Source: Williamsia soli | GTDB taxonomy: Bacteria > Actinomycetota > Actinomycetes > Mycobacteriales > Mycobacteriaceae | Reading direction: 5' to 3' | Length of the DNA stretch: 64,000 bases | Assembly: GCF_017377795.1 (NCBI RefSeq) | Contig: NZ_JAFRDR010000017.1 | Location: 1 to 64,000 of the forward strand | Part shown: in pieces, positions 43,683-51,132 of the stretch | Layout of the letters: every line of letters begins with the position of its first letter | Numbering within the stretch: the first letter of the stretch is position 1 | Notes under the pieces: generated by a model | What the model was told of the DNA's origin: nothing | Database searches by the model: none | What the model saw: the letters and a program-made list of their open reading frames with translations, nothing else | Program-made: the position numbers and the translations under genes

Positions 43683-44750
43683 ATGACCGAATCCTCGACT
43701 GTGCTCGTGATGGTGTCCCCGGACCTCGCGGACGACGTCGCGCGTGTCGCCGCTGCCGCCGGATATCAAATCGTTCGTGCGCTTCCCGAACGATGTCGCA
43801 GAGAGTGGGCCGAGTGCACCGCGGTGCTCGTCGACGCCAGCACCGTCGAGGCAACACTGGCTTCCGGATTGCCCCGACGCGGCGGACTGCTCGTCGTCGG
43901 ACTCGCAGGCGACGGACCGCAGATGTGGCGCACCGCGCTCACCCTCGGGGCCGGGGACGGCTTCGTGCTCCCGGACGACGAGCACGCGGTGGTGCAGGCG
44001 CTCTCCCGGATCGCGAAACCGATCGGACCCTCCGGTGTTGCCATCGCCCTGATACCGGGTCACGGAGGTGCCGGGGCCTCGACATTGGCCGCCGGAGTGG
44101 GGTTGGTGGCCTGTGAAAGGGGTCTGAGCGGACTCATCATCGATCTCGACCACCTCGGTGGTGGGCAGGACCTCCTACTCGGGGTCGAGGACCAGCCCGG
44201 GCTGCGCTGGCAAGAACTCACGCTCGAGAGCGGCCAGGTCGTGGCCGCCTCCCTGCACACCGCTCTCCCGCATGCCCGCGGAGGGCTGGCGATTCTCACC
44301 GGGCGGCGCGGCGGCGGTACACCGGTCCGGCCAGAGGCCGCGCTCGCCGCCATCGACGCCGCCCGGGGCAGCGGCGACGTCGTGGTGGCCGACCTGCCCC
44401 GGCGCGAGGGTGAGCTGGTGGACGCCGTGGTGGAAGCCGCAGACCTGGTGGTGCTCGTGACCGCCGCGACGATCCGGGCCTGCGCGGCCGGACGTGAGAT
44501 GGCTGCGCGCGTGCGGGCCCGCACCGGGCGGGTCGAGGTCGTCGTCCGCGGTCCGGCTCCGGGTGGGTTGCGGGCGGTCGAGGTGGCCGACGTCATCGGT
44601 GTGCCCCTGCTGACCGCGACCCGGCCCGATGTGCGGCTCGAGCGGCAACTCGAATCCGGTGGGCTCGCCCTCACCCGTCGTTCCCCGTTGCGCCGGTCCG
44701 CGACCACGGTGCTCGACCGCGCGGTCGAGCTGCGTCGGGTGCTGCGGTGA
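43683..44750 (+). CDS. ssd: Septum-site determining/pilus CpaE-like ATPase (Ssd, Rv3660c-type)
   Basis: 355 residues from ATG 43683. A MinD/CpaE-like P-loop ATPase: residues ~8-110 are a receiver-like domain ('VLVMVSPDLADDVARVAAAA'), then 'LIPGHGGAGASTLAAGVGLV', where the deviant Walker A lysines are missing, 'LIIDLDHLGGGQDLLLG' and 'VVVADLPRREGELVDAV'. In mycobacteria the homologue affects septum formation; in Tad systems CpaE localises pilus assembly. Its stop overlaps tadA by GTGA. Confidence 0.85.
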   Translation: MTESSTVLVMVSPDLADDVARVAAAAGYQIVRALPERCRREWAECTAVLVDASTVEATLASGLPRRGGLLVVGLAGDGPQMWRTALTLGAGDGFVLPDDEHAVVQALSRIAKPIGPSGVAIALIPGHGGAGASTLAAGVGLVACERGLSGLIIDLDHLGGGQDLLLGVEDQPGLRWQELTLESGQVVAASLHTALPHARGGLAILTGRRGGGTPVRPEAALAAIDAARGSGDVVVADLPRREGELVDAVVEAADLVVLVTAATIRACAAGREMAARVRARTGRVEVVVRGPAPGGLRAVEVADVIGVPLLTATRPDVRLERQLESGGLALTRRSPLRRSATTVLDRAVELRRVLR

Positions 44751-45943
44751 GCACCGGTGGTGATGGAGTGCATCCCGGGCGTGCGCAACTGCTGACCCGG
44801 GTCCGCGAGAAGCTCGCGGCCACCGCGCAGGATCCGACCCCCGAGGTGATGGCAGCCGTCGTCCGCGCGGAGGCAGGTGGAGTGCTGGGCGACACCGATC
44901 TGCTTGATGCCCTTCGGTTTCTGCAGACCGAACTGGTCGGTGCCGGACGCTTGGAGGTCTTGCTGGCCGGCCCGGCGGTCAACGACATCCTGGTGGTGGG
45001 ACCGAAACAGGTCTGGACTGATCAGGGTCGTGGTCTCGAGCGGTCGGACGTCGAGTTCGAGGACGACGAGGCGGTGCGACGACTGGCGATGCGGTTGGCC
45101 CTGGCCGCAGGCAAGCGGCTCGACGACGCGCAACCGTGGGTCGACGGCCAGCTGGCCGGGCTCGGTCGACGCGGTTACAACGTGCGTCTGCATGCCGTCA
45201 TCCCACCGATCGCGGTGGACGGGACGTGCCTGTCGTTGCGGGTGTTACGTCCGGCAACGCAGAACCTCGACGCCCTGGCGCGCTCGGGCGCAATTGATCC
45301 GGAGGCCCTCGCGCTGCTGGAGGCCATCGTCGACGCGAGGCTGGCCTTCCTGGTGGTGGGCGGCACGGGAGCGGGCAAGACGACCATGTTGTCGGCACTT
45401 CTCGGGCGGGTTGATCCGGCGGAGAGGATTGTGTGCGTCGAAGACGCGGTGGAGCTGGCGCCGCCGCACCCCCACGTGGTGCGGCTGGTCGCCAGGACAC
45501 CGAATGTCGAAGGCGCGGGGGAGGTCCCGGTGCGAGCGCTGGTCCGGCAGGCGCTTCGGATGCGGCCGGACCGGATCGTCGTAGGGGAGGTCCGGGGCGC
45601 CGAGGTCGTCGACCTGCTGACGGCGATGAACACCGGACACGACGGCGGCGCCGGCACCCTGCACGCGAATTCGACGGCGGAGGTGCCCGCGCGGATGGAG
45701 GCACTCGCCGCCCTCGGCGGCATGGACCGGCCTGCGCTGCACAGCCAGCTCGCAGCAGCCATTTCGGTGGTGATCGGGGTGTTCCGGGATTCGTCGGGCA
45801 GCAGGGGTGTCGCGGAGATCGGGATGCTCCGCCGTGGCAACGACGGACTGGTCTGCGTAGAAACTGTCTGGACTCGAGCGGGCGGCTTCACCACCGCCGC
45901 AGCAGCGCTGGCCGCGGTACTGGACGCGAGGTTGGGGCGATGA
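44747..45943 (+). CDS. tadA: Tad secretion ATPase TadA/CpaF
   Basis: 398 residues. Type II/IV secretion ATPase: N1D ('LEVLLAGPAVNDILVVGPKQ'), Walker A 'VVGGTGAGKTTMLSALLG', Asp box 'IVCVEDAVELAPPHPHVVRL', Walker B 'RMRPDRIVVGEVRGAE' and His box 'GHDGGAGTLHANS'. Hexameric motor powering Flp pilus assembly. Both ends overlap neighbours (GTGA, ATGA). Rv3659c position. Confidence 0.94.
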   Translation: MSTGGDGVHPGRAQLLTRVREKLAATAQDPTPEVMAAVVRAEAGGVLGDTDLLDALRFLQTELVGAGRLEVLLAGPAVNDILVVGPKQVWTDQGRGLERSDVEFEDDEAVRRLAMRLALAAGKRLDDAQPWVDGQLAGLGRRGYNVRLHAVIPPIAVDGTCLSLRVLRPATQNLDALARSGAIDPEALALLEAIVDARLAFLVVGGTGAGKTTMLSALLGRVDPAERIVCVEDAVELAPPHPHVVRLVARTPNVEGAGEVPVRALVRQALRMRPDRIVVGEVRGAEVVDLLTAMNTGHDGGAGTLHANSTAEVPARMEALAALGGMDRPALHSQLAAAISVVIGVFRDSSGSRGVAEIGMLRRGNDGLVCVETVWTRAGGFTTAAAALAAVLDARLGR

Positions 45944-46779
45944 CCGCAGTGCTGGCCGCCATCGGCCTGTCCATACTGTTGTGGGCCCGACCACGTGCAC
46001 AGACTCGCGCACAGGCCCTGATCCCTGCGGAACCATTGCGACGCACACTGTTTGGCGATCCCGTTGGTCTGGGACTGCTGCTCGGTCCGGTGCTGGCGCT
46101 TGTTCTCGTCGGTGCCAGTGCGGCGCTGGCCGCCGCCATGGCCGCTGCGATGGCGCAGGTTCTGTTGGTCTCGCGGCGACGCGAGCGGGCAGGGGCCGCA
46201 GAGATGGGGCGGTTACTCGCGGCGCTGGAGGTCATGGTCTCCGAGTTGAGGGTGGGGGCGCATCCCGCACACGCGTGCAGGCAGGCGGCGCAGGACTGCG
46301 GCGGTCCTTCGGACGCGGGAACGGCTGAGATGCTGCAGATGATGGCGGGTCGTGCCGCCCTCGGCGGTGATGTTGCCGCAGGAATCGAGCAGGCGGACGG
46401 GCACTACGGCGAGTCTTCTTCGGGGTCGGGGGCCGCCGGGTTTCAGGCGTGGCAGCGGATCGCCGTCGCGTGGCGAACTGCTGAACAGTACGGCCTCCCG
46501 ATGGCCGAACTGCTGACCTCGGTGCGTGCAGATCTGTTGGCCCGTCATCGCTTCACAGCACGCACGGCAGCTGCACTCGCGGGCGCGAAGGCGACCGCGC
46601 TGGTTCTCGCGCTGCTACCGATACTCGGGATCCTGCTCGGACAGGCGATGGGCGCGGCGCCGGTGGCGGTGTTGCTCGGTGGCGGGCTCGGCGGAGTCCT
46701 GCTCGTGGTCGGGGTGGGCCTGGTCTGCGCCGGACTGCTGTGGTCGCGGCGCATCGTCGGCAAGGTGACCGACCGGTGA
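45940..46779 (+). CDS. tadB: Tad pilus platform protein TadB-like
   Basis: 279 residues. N-terminal TM pair ('VLAAIGLSILLW', 'LGLLLGPVLALVLVGASAAL'), the T2SSF cytoplasmic four-helix domain ('LLAALEVMVSELRVGAHPAH'), then two C-terminal TMs ('ATALVLALLPILGILLGQAM', 'GGVLLVVGVGLVCAGLLW'). Inner membrane platform with TadC. Overlaps tadA and tadC by 4 nt each. Confidence 0.9.
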   Translation: MTAVLAAIGLSILLWARPRAQTRAQALIPAEPLRRTLFGDPVGLGLLLGPVLALVLVGASAALAAAMAAAMAQVLLVSRRRERAGAAEMGRLLAALEVMVSELRVGAHPAHACRQAAQDCGGPSDAGTAEMLQMMAGRAALGGDVAAGIEQADGHYGESSSGSGAAGFQAWQRIAVAWRTAEQYGLPMAELLTSVRADLLARHRFTARTAAALAGAKATALVLALLPILGILLGQAMGAAPVAVLLGGGLGGVLLVVGVGLVCAGLLWSRRIVGKVTDR

Positions 46780-47375
46780 CCGCGGTTGTACTCGCAGCTC
46801 TGGCCGGGGCTGTCGGCCTGCTGCTCGTCCCGGGCCCGGTGTGGTCGACGTACCGGATTGCTCCGCCGGTGGCCGGCGCCCGCCGTCGGGAACCGCGGTG
46901 GCTGGGAAAGAAGAAGGCGGTCGACGACCCGTTCGCGGCGGCAGCGAGCTACGACCTGTTCGCGGTGTGTCTGCGTTCCGGGTTGCCGGTCGCCGCATCG
47001 GCCAAGGTGGTGTCGCAGTCGGCTCCGCCGGCGCTGGCGCAAATTCTCGCACACGCTTCCGATCTGTTGTCTCTGGGCGCAGATCCGTTGCAGGCGTGGG
47101 CCGTACCCGGCGACGCGGATCAGTCCGCCGCGATGCTGGCAGCGGTGACGCGGCGTTCGGCGCGAGCGGGGTCCTCGCCGGTGAGCGGGTTGGAGGAGTT
47201 GGCGGACAACCAGCGCAGCGAGGCCCAGGATCGGGCGGCCGCCGCCGCCGAACGCGCAGGGGTTGCGATCAGCGGACCACTCGGACTGTGTTTCTTGCCG
47301 GCCTTCGTCTGCCTGGGCATCGTGCCCGTGGTGATGGGCCTGGCGGGAAAAGTGTTCGGTGGCGGTCTGCTCTGA
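46776..47375 (+). CDS. tadC: Tad pilus platform protein TadC-like (short)
   Basis: 199 residues from GTG 46776 overlapping the tadB stop. An N-terminal hydrophobic segment ('VVLAALAGAVGLLLVPGPVW'), T2SSF domain 'YDLFAVCLRSGLPVAASAK' and a C-terminal membrane stretch 'LGLCFLPAFVCLGIVPVVMG'. Shorter than proteobacterial TadC but normal for the actinobacterial Rv3657c type. Confidence 0.88.
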   Translation: MTAVVLAALAGAVGLLLVPGPVWSTYRIAPPVAGARRREPRWLGKKKAVDDPFAAAASYDLFAVCLRSGLPVAASAKVVSQSAPPALAQILAHASDLLSLGADPLQAWAVPGDADQSAAMLAAVTRRSARAGSSPVSGLEELADNQRSEAQDRAAAAAERAGVAISGPLGLCFLPAFVCLGIVPVVMGLAGKVFGGGLL

Positions 47376-47417
47376 GATCTGCCGTGGACTGGCCACGGCG
47401 TGGATAGGGGGAAATCG

Positions 47418-47624
47418 ATGATAGGCAACATGATTCGGAACGTGCAGGCACGAGCTGCGGTGCTCATGATGGACGAGGACGGCATGTCGACCGCCGAGTA
47501 CGCGATCGGCACGATTGCTGCGGCGGCGTTCGGTGCGATTCTCTACACCGTTGTCACCGGTGATTCGATCGTCTCGGCGTTGACGGGGATCATCGACAAG
47601 GCGTTGCAGACCACGGTCGGATGA
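47418..47624 (+). CDS. Flp-type pilin (DUF4244)
   Basis: 68 residues from ATG 47418 with AGGGGG in front. 'MDEDGMSTAEYAIGTIAAAA' carries the prepilin-like G/M...E site: a short charged leader, then the Glu+5-type hydrophobic helix ('YAIGTIAAAAFGAILYTVVT'). The likely pilin subunit of this Tad locus (Rv3656c type). No prepilin peptidase gene is in the window. Confidence 0.88.
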   Translation: MIGNMIRNVQARAAVLMMDEDGMSTAEYAIGTIAAAAFGAILYTVVTGDSIVSALTGIIDKALQTTVG

Positions 47625-47986
47625 TGATGCGGCGCGTTCGTCGCCGTCTGCTGACCGATGATCGGGGCATGGTGACGGTGGAGGCGGCGTTCGCGCTCGC
47701 CGCGATTGTCGCGATGGTGGTGATCGGGGTGGTGGCGGTGGCCGCGGTGGCTGCTCACGTCCGCTGTATCGACGCGGCGCGGGAGGCGGCGAGGATTGCG
47801 GCGCAGGGTGATTCGGTTCGTGCCGAGCAGGTGGCGCGTCAGGTTGGTCCTGATGGGGCGTCGGTGCGGATCCGTACCGAGGGGGAGTTGATCGTCGCGC
47901 AGGTGCGGGTCGATGTGCCGTTGCTGCCAGGGGTGGAGGTGGGTGCGCGGGCGGTGGCGGCGGTCGAACCGGGCGGCGACGAGTGA
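47621..47986 (+). CDS. TadE-like pseudopilin
   Basis: 121 residues starting at an ATG that overlaps the flp stop. The leader 'RRRLLTDDRGMVTVEAAFAL' followed by 'AAIVAMVVIGVVAVAAVAAH' is the TadE signature (G-M-V-T-V-E-A). The C-terminal beta-rich domain is extracytoplasmic. Rv3655c type. Confidence 0.88.
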   Translation: MMMRRVRRRLLTDDRGMVTVEAAFALAAIVAMVVIGVVAVAAVAAHVRCIDAAREAARIAAQGDSVRAEQVARQVGPDGASVRIRTEGELIVAQVRVDVPLLPGVEVGARAVAAVEPGGDE

Positions 47987-48336
47987 GGATCGCGGGCGAT
48001 GAGCGTGGCTCGGCGACGGTTGTCGGGGCGTGCGCGATCGCGGCGTTGGCGGGGTTGGTGGTGCTGGTCCTGTATGTCGGTGCTGCGGTGTCTGGGCGCC
48101 ATCACGCTCAGTCGGCCGCCGATCTCGCCGCGCTCGCGGCTGCGTCTGCTCTGGTGCTCGGTGAGGCCGATCCGTGCGCGCAGGCCGGGCTCATCGCGAG
48201 CCGGATGGAGGTTGCCCTCGCGTCCTGCAGTCCGGATGGCGAGGACGTGGTGGTGTCGGTCGAGGTGCACGTCGAGCTGGGCCTACTGGGTCACCGACCT
48301 GCCCGAGCCACCGCTCGGGCAGGCCCGGTGCCCTGA
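47983..48336 (+). CDS. TadE/G-like small exported protein (Rv3654c type)
   Basis: 117 residues from GTG 47983 overlapping the previous stop. 'GDERGSATVVGACAIAALAG' followed by 'LVVLVLYVGAAVSGRHHAQS' and 'AADLAALAAASAL' matches the actinobacterial Flp-pilus TadE/G-like family ('AADLAALAAA' is its hallmark). Two cysteines (in 'DPCAQAG' and 'ASCSPDG') could form a disulfide. Last gene of the Tad operon. Confidence 0.85.
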   Translation: MRIAGDERGSATVVGACAIAALAGLVVLVLYVGAAVSGRHHAQSAADLAALAAASALVLGEADPCAQAGLIASRMEVALASCSPDGEDVVVSVEVHVELGLLGHRPARATARAGPVP

Positions 48337-48355
48337 AGCCGACAGTTGTGGTGCG

Positions 48356-48793
48356 TCAGCAATAAGCGGTGGCGTAACGACCCTCGGCGTACTCGAAAGA
48401 GGTCTGCACGCCGTTCACAAACGTGGAGCAACGCACGTAGTTGTTGCCGCTGCCGTCGTTCTCGTAATCGGCCGAAATGTAGCCGCCGACAAGCTGGTAC
48501 GTCGATCGGGAGGTGAACGTACGGCTGGTTGACCAGTAGGTATGCCCATCGGTGCCGACGAAGGTGTTGTTGAATCGAACCCGCTGGGACGGATCTTCGG
48601 GGAACGACTGACCGTCGCCATAGGCGTCGTACCAATAGATCGAGTCGTTGATCGGCTTATTCGACACGAACACGTACTTGATCACGTCCCCCGATGTCGG
48701 GAATTCCACGTCGGCTGAGGCCGGAGAGACTCCCGAGAACAGGCCCAAGGCCACCACAGTCGACGCCAAAGTAACCAGAACGCGCTTCAACAC
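48356..48793 (-). CDS. Secreted MmpS-like domain protein
   Basis: 145 residues from GTG 48793, chosen for AAGGAGAAT 7 nt upstream. A cleavable signal peptide ends at 'FSGVSPASA' (~27). The mature part reads like the exported beta-sandwich of MmpS proteins: 'VIKYVFVSNKPINDSIYWYD', 'NNYVRCSTFVNGVQ' and a final 'YATAYC', with the family's paired cysteines. MmpS proteins normally keep an N-terminal membrane anchor and sit next to MmpL transporters; here there is a signal peptide and no mmpL. A/T content at third positions looks higher than in the neighbours. Confidence 0.68.
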   Translation of the reverse strand: MLKRVLVTLASTVVALGLFSGVSPASADVEFPTSGDVIKYVFVSNKPINDSIYWYDAYGDGQSFPEDPSQRVRFNNTFVGTDGHTYWSTSRTFTSRSTYQLVGGYISADYENDGSGNNYVRCSTFVNGVQTSFEYAEGRYATAYC

Positions 48794-49118
48794 TTTTCGA
48801 TTCTCCTTAAGACACTCCCGCCCAGATCGCGGGAGAAGTGGGAGAACCATAACACGACCTACACTGTGGACTCTAGCGGAAGATGTTGGAAGGCAGCAGG
48901 TTTCGTCATCCGTTCGAACTACACCACTTGGTTCGGCGGCCGTTCGGGATCCTGGCTGCGACGCACGGCGGACCCTGGTGGGTGACGCTGTCGGCTCCGG
49001 TGAGGTAGACAAGGAGGGGCCGCCGACATAGCAGAGAGTGGCTTGGTTCACAATGGTGCGAAATCGGTACTGCATCCTCCGGATGTAGGATCCTGTACGA
49101 GTGCATTAACTGAAGTGA
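48794..49118. other. Divergent promoter region
   Basis: No gene. On the minus strand TATGGT (48851-48846) is a -10 candidate for the MmpS-like gene, 53 nt before its start. On the plus strand TAGGAT (49086-49091) is a -10 candidate for the protease, overlapping a short palindrome around GGATCC. No clear -35 elements. Confidence 0.4.
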
Positions 49119-49853
49119 ATGGTGGGGAACTTCTTGACGAAACGTCTGTTGGCGGTCATGACCGGGATCATCGCGGTGATCGGCTTGTCTGGGATGGTCG
49201 CCGCTTCGGCGAACGCGGCGCCCCGGATCGGGCTGGGCGGTGGTGCGGGCATCATCATCAACAACAGTTCGGTGTGCACGCTGACCGCGATCGGCCACGA
49301 CTCCGCGGGCCGCCTGGTCGGGCTGACCGCGGCCCACTGCGCCGAGACCGGCGATGCCGTCCGAGCCGAGAAGGCCGCCGGGTCCGGCGTGATCGGCCAG
49401 GTCACGTCGTCCAACAAGTACTGGGACTACGCGGTGATCCGCTTCGACCCGGCCAAGGTCGAACCGCAGCGGAACTACCGGGGGTTGACCCTCGGCGGTT
49501 TCGGTCCGCAGCCGGCCTTCGGTCAGAACGCCTGCAAGGCGGGCCGCACCACCGGCACCAACTGCGGCGTCGTCTGGGGCACCGACCCCGAGAGCCCGAC
49601 CTTCACCCTCAATCAGAGCTGCTCCAACCACGGCGACTCCGGCGCGCCTGTCGTCGTCGACAACAAGCTCGTCGGCCTGCTCAACGGTGGCCGCATCTTC
49701 AAGAACATCGGCGGCACCGGACTGAACTTCGACATCGAATGCAACGACCCGGGCAACCCGGTTCACGTGCCGACGCTCAGTACCGGGATCAACTACATCC
49801 TCAAAGACCTGAACGGGCACAACATCGTCGGCAGCGGCTTCCGCCTGATCTGA
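49119..49853 (+). CDS. Secreted trypsin-like serine protease (S1 family)
   Basis: 244 residues. Signal peptide 'LLAVMTGIIAVIGLSGMVAA' with cleavage near 'ANA-AP' (~34). Catalytic triad: His in 'LTAAHCAET', Asp in 'YWDYAVIRF', Ser in 'SNHGDSGAPVVV'. Paired cysteines (e.g. 'NACKAG', 'TNCGVV', 'NQSCSNHG') fit disulfides. Related to the mycobacterial exported protease Rv3668c, but located behind the Tad locus here. ATG 49119 and GTG 49122 are both possible. Confidence 0.9.
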   Translation: MVGNFLTKRLLAVMTGIIAVIGLSGMVAASANAAPRIGLGGGAGIIINNSSVCTLTAIGHDSAGRLVGLTAAHCAETGDAVRAEKAAGSGVIGQVTSSNKYWDYAVIRFDPAKVEPQRNYRGLTLGGFGPQPAFGQNACKAGRTTGTNCGVVWGTDPESPTFTLNQSCSNHGDSGAPVVVDNKLVGLLNGGRIFKNIGGTGLNFDIECNDPGNPVHVPTLSTGINYILKDLNGHNIVGSGFRLI

Positions 49854-49881
49854 TCGGTCCGGTTGCGCCCGGTCAGTTGCT

Positions 49882-50829
49882 CTATTTGCGCTTGATGATC
49901 CCGGCTACTCCGGCGATCACCAGGCCGATCCCGCCGACAAGGGTCAGCCACAGCCCGATGCCGACGTCGATGGTGATATCGAAGACCTCGGCGGTCTCCT
50001 TGGCGTCCAGGATGTCGGTGATGTCGACGATCGCGATGAGTGCCACCAGGATCCCCGTCACCACCGCGACGATGCCGGCCGTCAGGTGCAGGCCGGACCG
50101 CTTGGCGATGAGAACGCTGATCACGCCGAAAATTCCGGCGATGACGGCGAGGACCAAGGTCAGGACGCCATCATTGGCATCGGTGTCGGAATCTCCACCG
50201 CCGAGCCCGCTCTCGCTGAACGTTCCCGAGACCCACGGCAGGAACGCCGAGATCGCGATCACCACCGCGATGACCGCGATGACCAGTCCGATGACCTTGA
50301 CTGCCTGCGAGACCGGCGGGGCCGCCTGCGCTGAGCCGTACGCGCTGCCGTAGGGCTGCTGCTGACCCTGATCGTGTTGCGGCGCAGAGTAAGGATTCTG
50401 ACCTGCCTGGTAGGGCTGCTGTCCGCCCTGCTGATACGGCGCCTGCTGGCCGTACTGCGGCTGGCCCTGCGGCGCACCGTATTGCGGCTGACTCTGAGAG
50501 GCACCGTACTGCGGCTGGTTCGATCCGTATTGCTGTGGCGCCTGCTGACCGCCGTACTGACCCGGCTGTCCTGACCCCTGCTGACCTTGCCAGTACTGGC
50601 CTTGCCCGTACTGCCCCTGGCCGTACTGGCCCGGCTCGTACTGTCCCGGTTGGGGCTCGCCGTGCTGCGGTGGACGCGGAGGCTCCGCGCCCGCACTCGA
50701 ATGGTCGGTCCCCGCGGGCTTGAAGACGTCCGGCGCTGGGCCGCCCGGTTGCGGATTCACCGGAGGTGGGTTGGTGGACGTCATGCGGGTCTGGTCATAC
50801 GGGTCGGATTGCCCGGGTGTCTGCGTCAT
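49882..50829 (-). CDS. Membrane protein with Q/G/Y/P-rich low-complexity N-terminus
   Basis: 315 residues from ATG 50829 (GAAGAGG upstream). Residues ~20-170 are a repetitive, uncharged region of 'GQYGQGQYGQ' and 'QPQYGA' units. The C-terminal half has four hydrophobic helices ('VIGLVIAVIAVVIAISAFLP', 'LTLVLAVIAGIFGVISVLIA', 'GIVAVVTGILVALIAIV', 'LTLVGGIGLVIAGVAGII') and ends KRK. This build is common for actinobacterial envelope proteins of unknown function; the tail is probably cytoplasmic and disordered. Convergent with the protease (28 nt). Confidence 0.8.
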   Translation of the reverse strand: MTQTPGQSDPYDQTRMTSTNPPPVNPQPGGPAPDVFKPAGTDHSSAGAEPPRPPQHGEPQPGQYEPGQYGQGQYGQGQYWQGQQGSGQPGQYGGQQAPQQYGSNQPQYGASQSQPQYGAPQGQPQYGQQAPYQQGGQQPYQAGQNPYSAPQHDQGQQQPYGSAYGSAQAAPPVSQAVKVIGLVIAVIAVVIAISAFLPWVSGTFSESGLGGGDSDTDANDGVLTLVLAVIAGIFGVISVLIAKRSGLHLTAGIVAVVTGILVALIAIVDITDILDAKETAEVFDITIDVGIGLWLTLVGGIGLVIAGVAGIIKRK

Positions 50830-51064
50830 GGTTTGTGCCTCTTCGCTGATCGGATTTCTCACGGTAAACCCGATGGCACCGACAAGGATCACTTTTAAGG
50901 GCGCCTGAACCAAACGACCCGTGCAATTCATGCAGCTGATCGACAGTGTCCAATTGTTCGCTTCGTCGTGGGTCTCAGTGAGCGGTGTTTGATTGTTCGC
51001 TACGGGCCGGGCCCTATTGCGCACTCTTCCCTCGTCTCTCAGTCGCTGCGCTCCCTCGTTCCTC

Positions 51065-51132
51065 ACTGCATCCTGCGCGGCCCGTCCCTGCGCTCACGAC
51101 TGCATCACGCGCGGCCCACCCCTGCGCTCACG
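51065..51132. repeat. Two-copy 34-bp direct repeat reaching into the helicase gene end
   Basis: 51065-51098 and 51099-51132 are adjacent 34-bp units (ACTGCATC..GCGCGGCCC.. then CCCTGCGCTCACG) with four differences. The second copy supplies the last codons and stop of the helicase on the minus strand. Confidence 0.8.
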
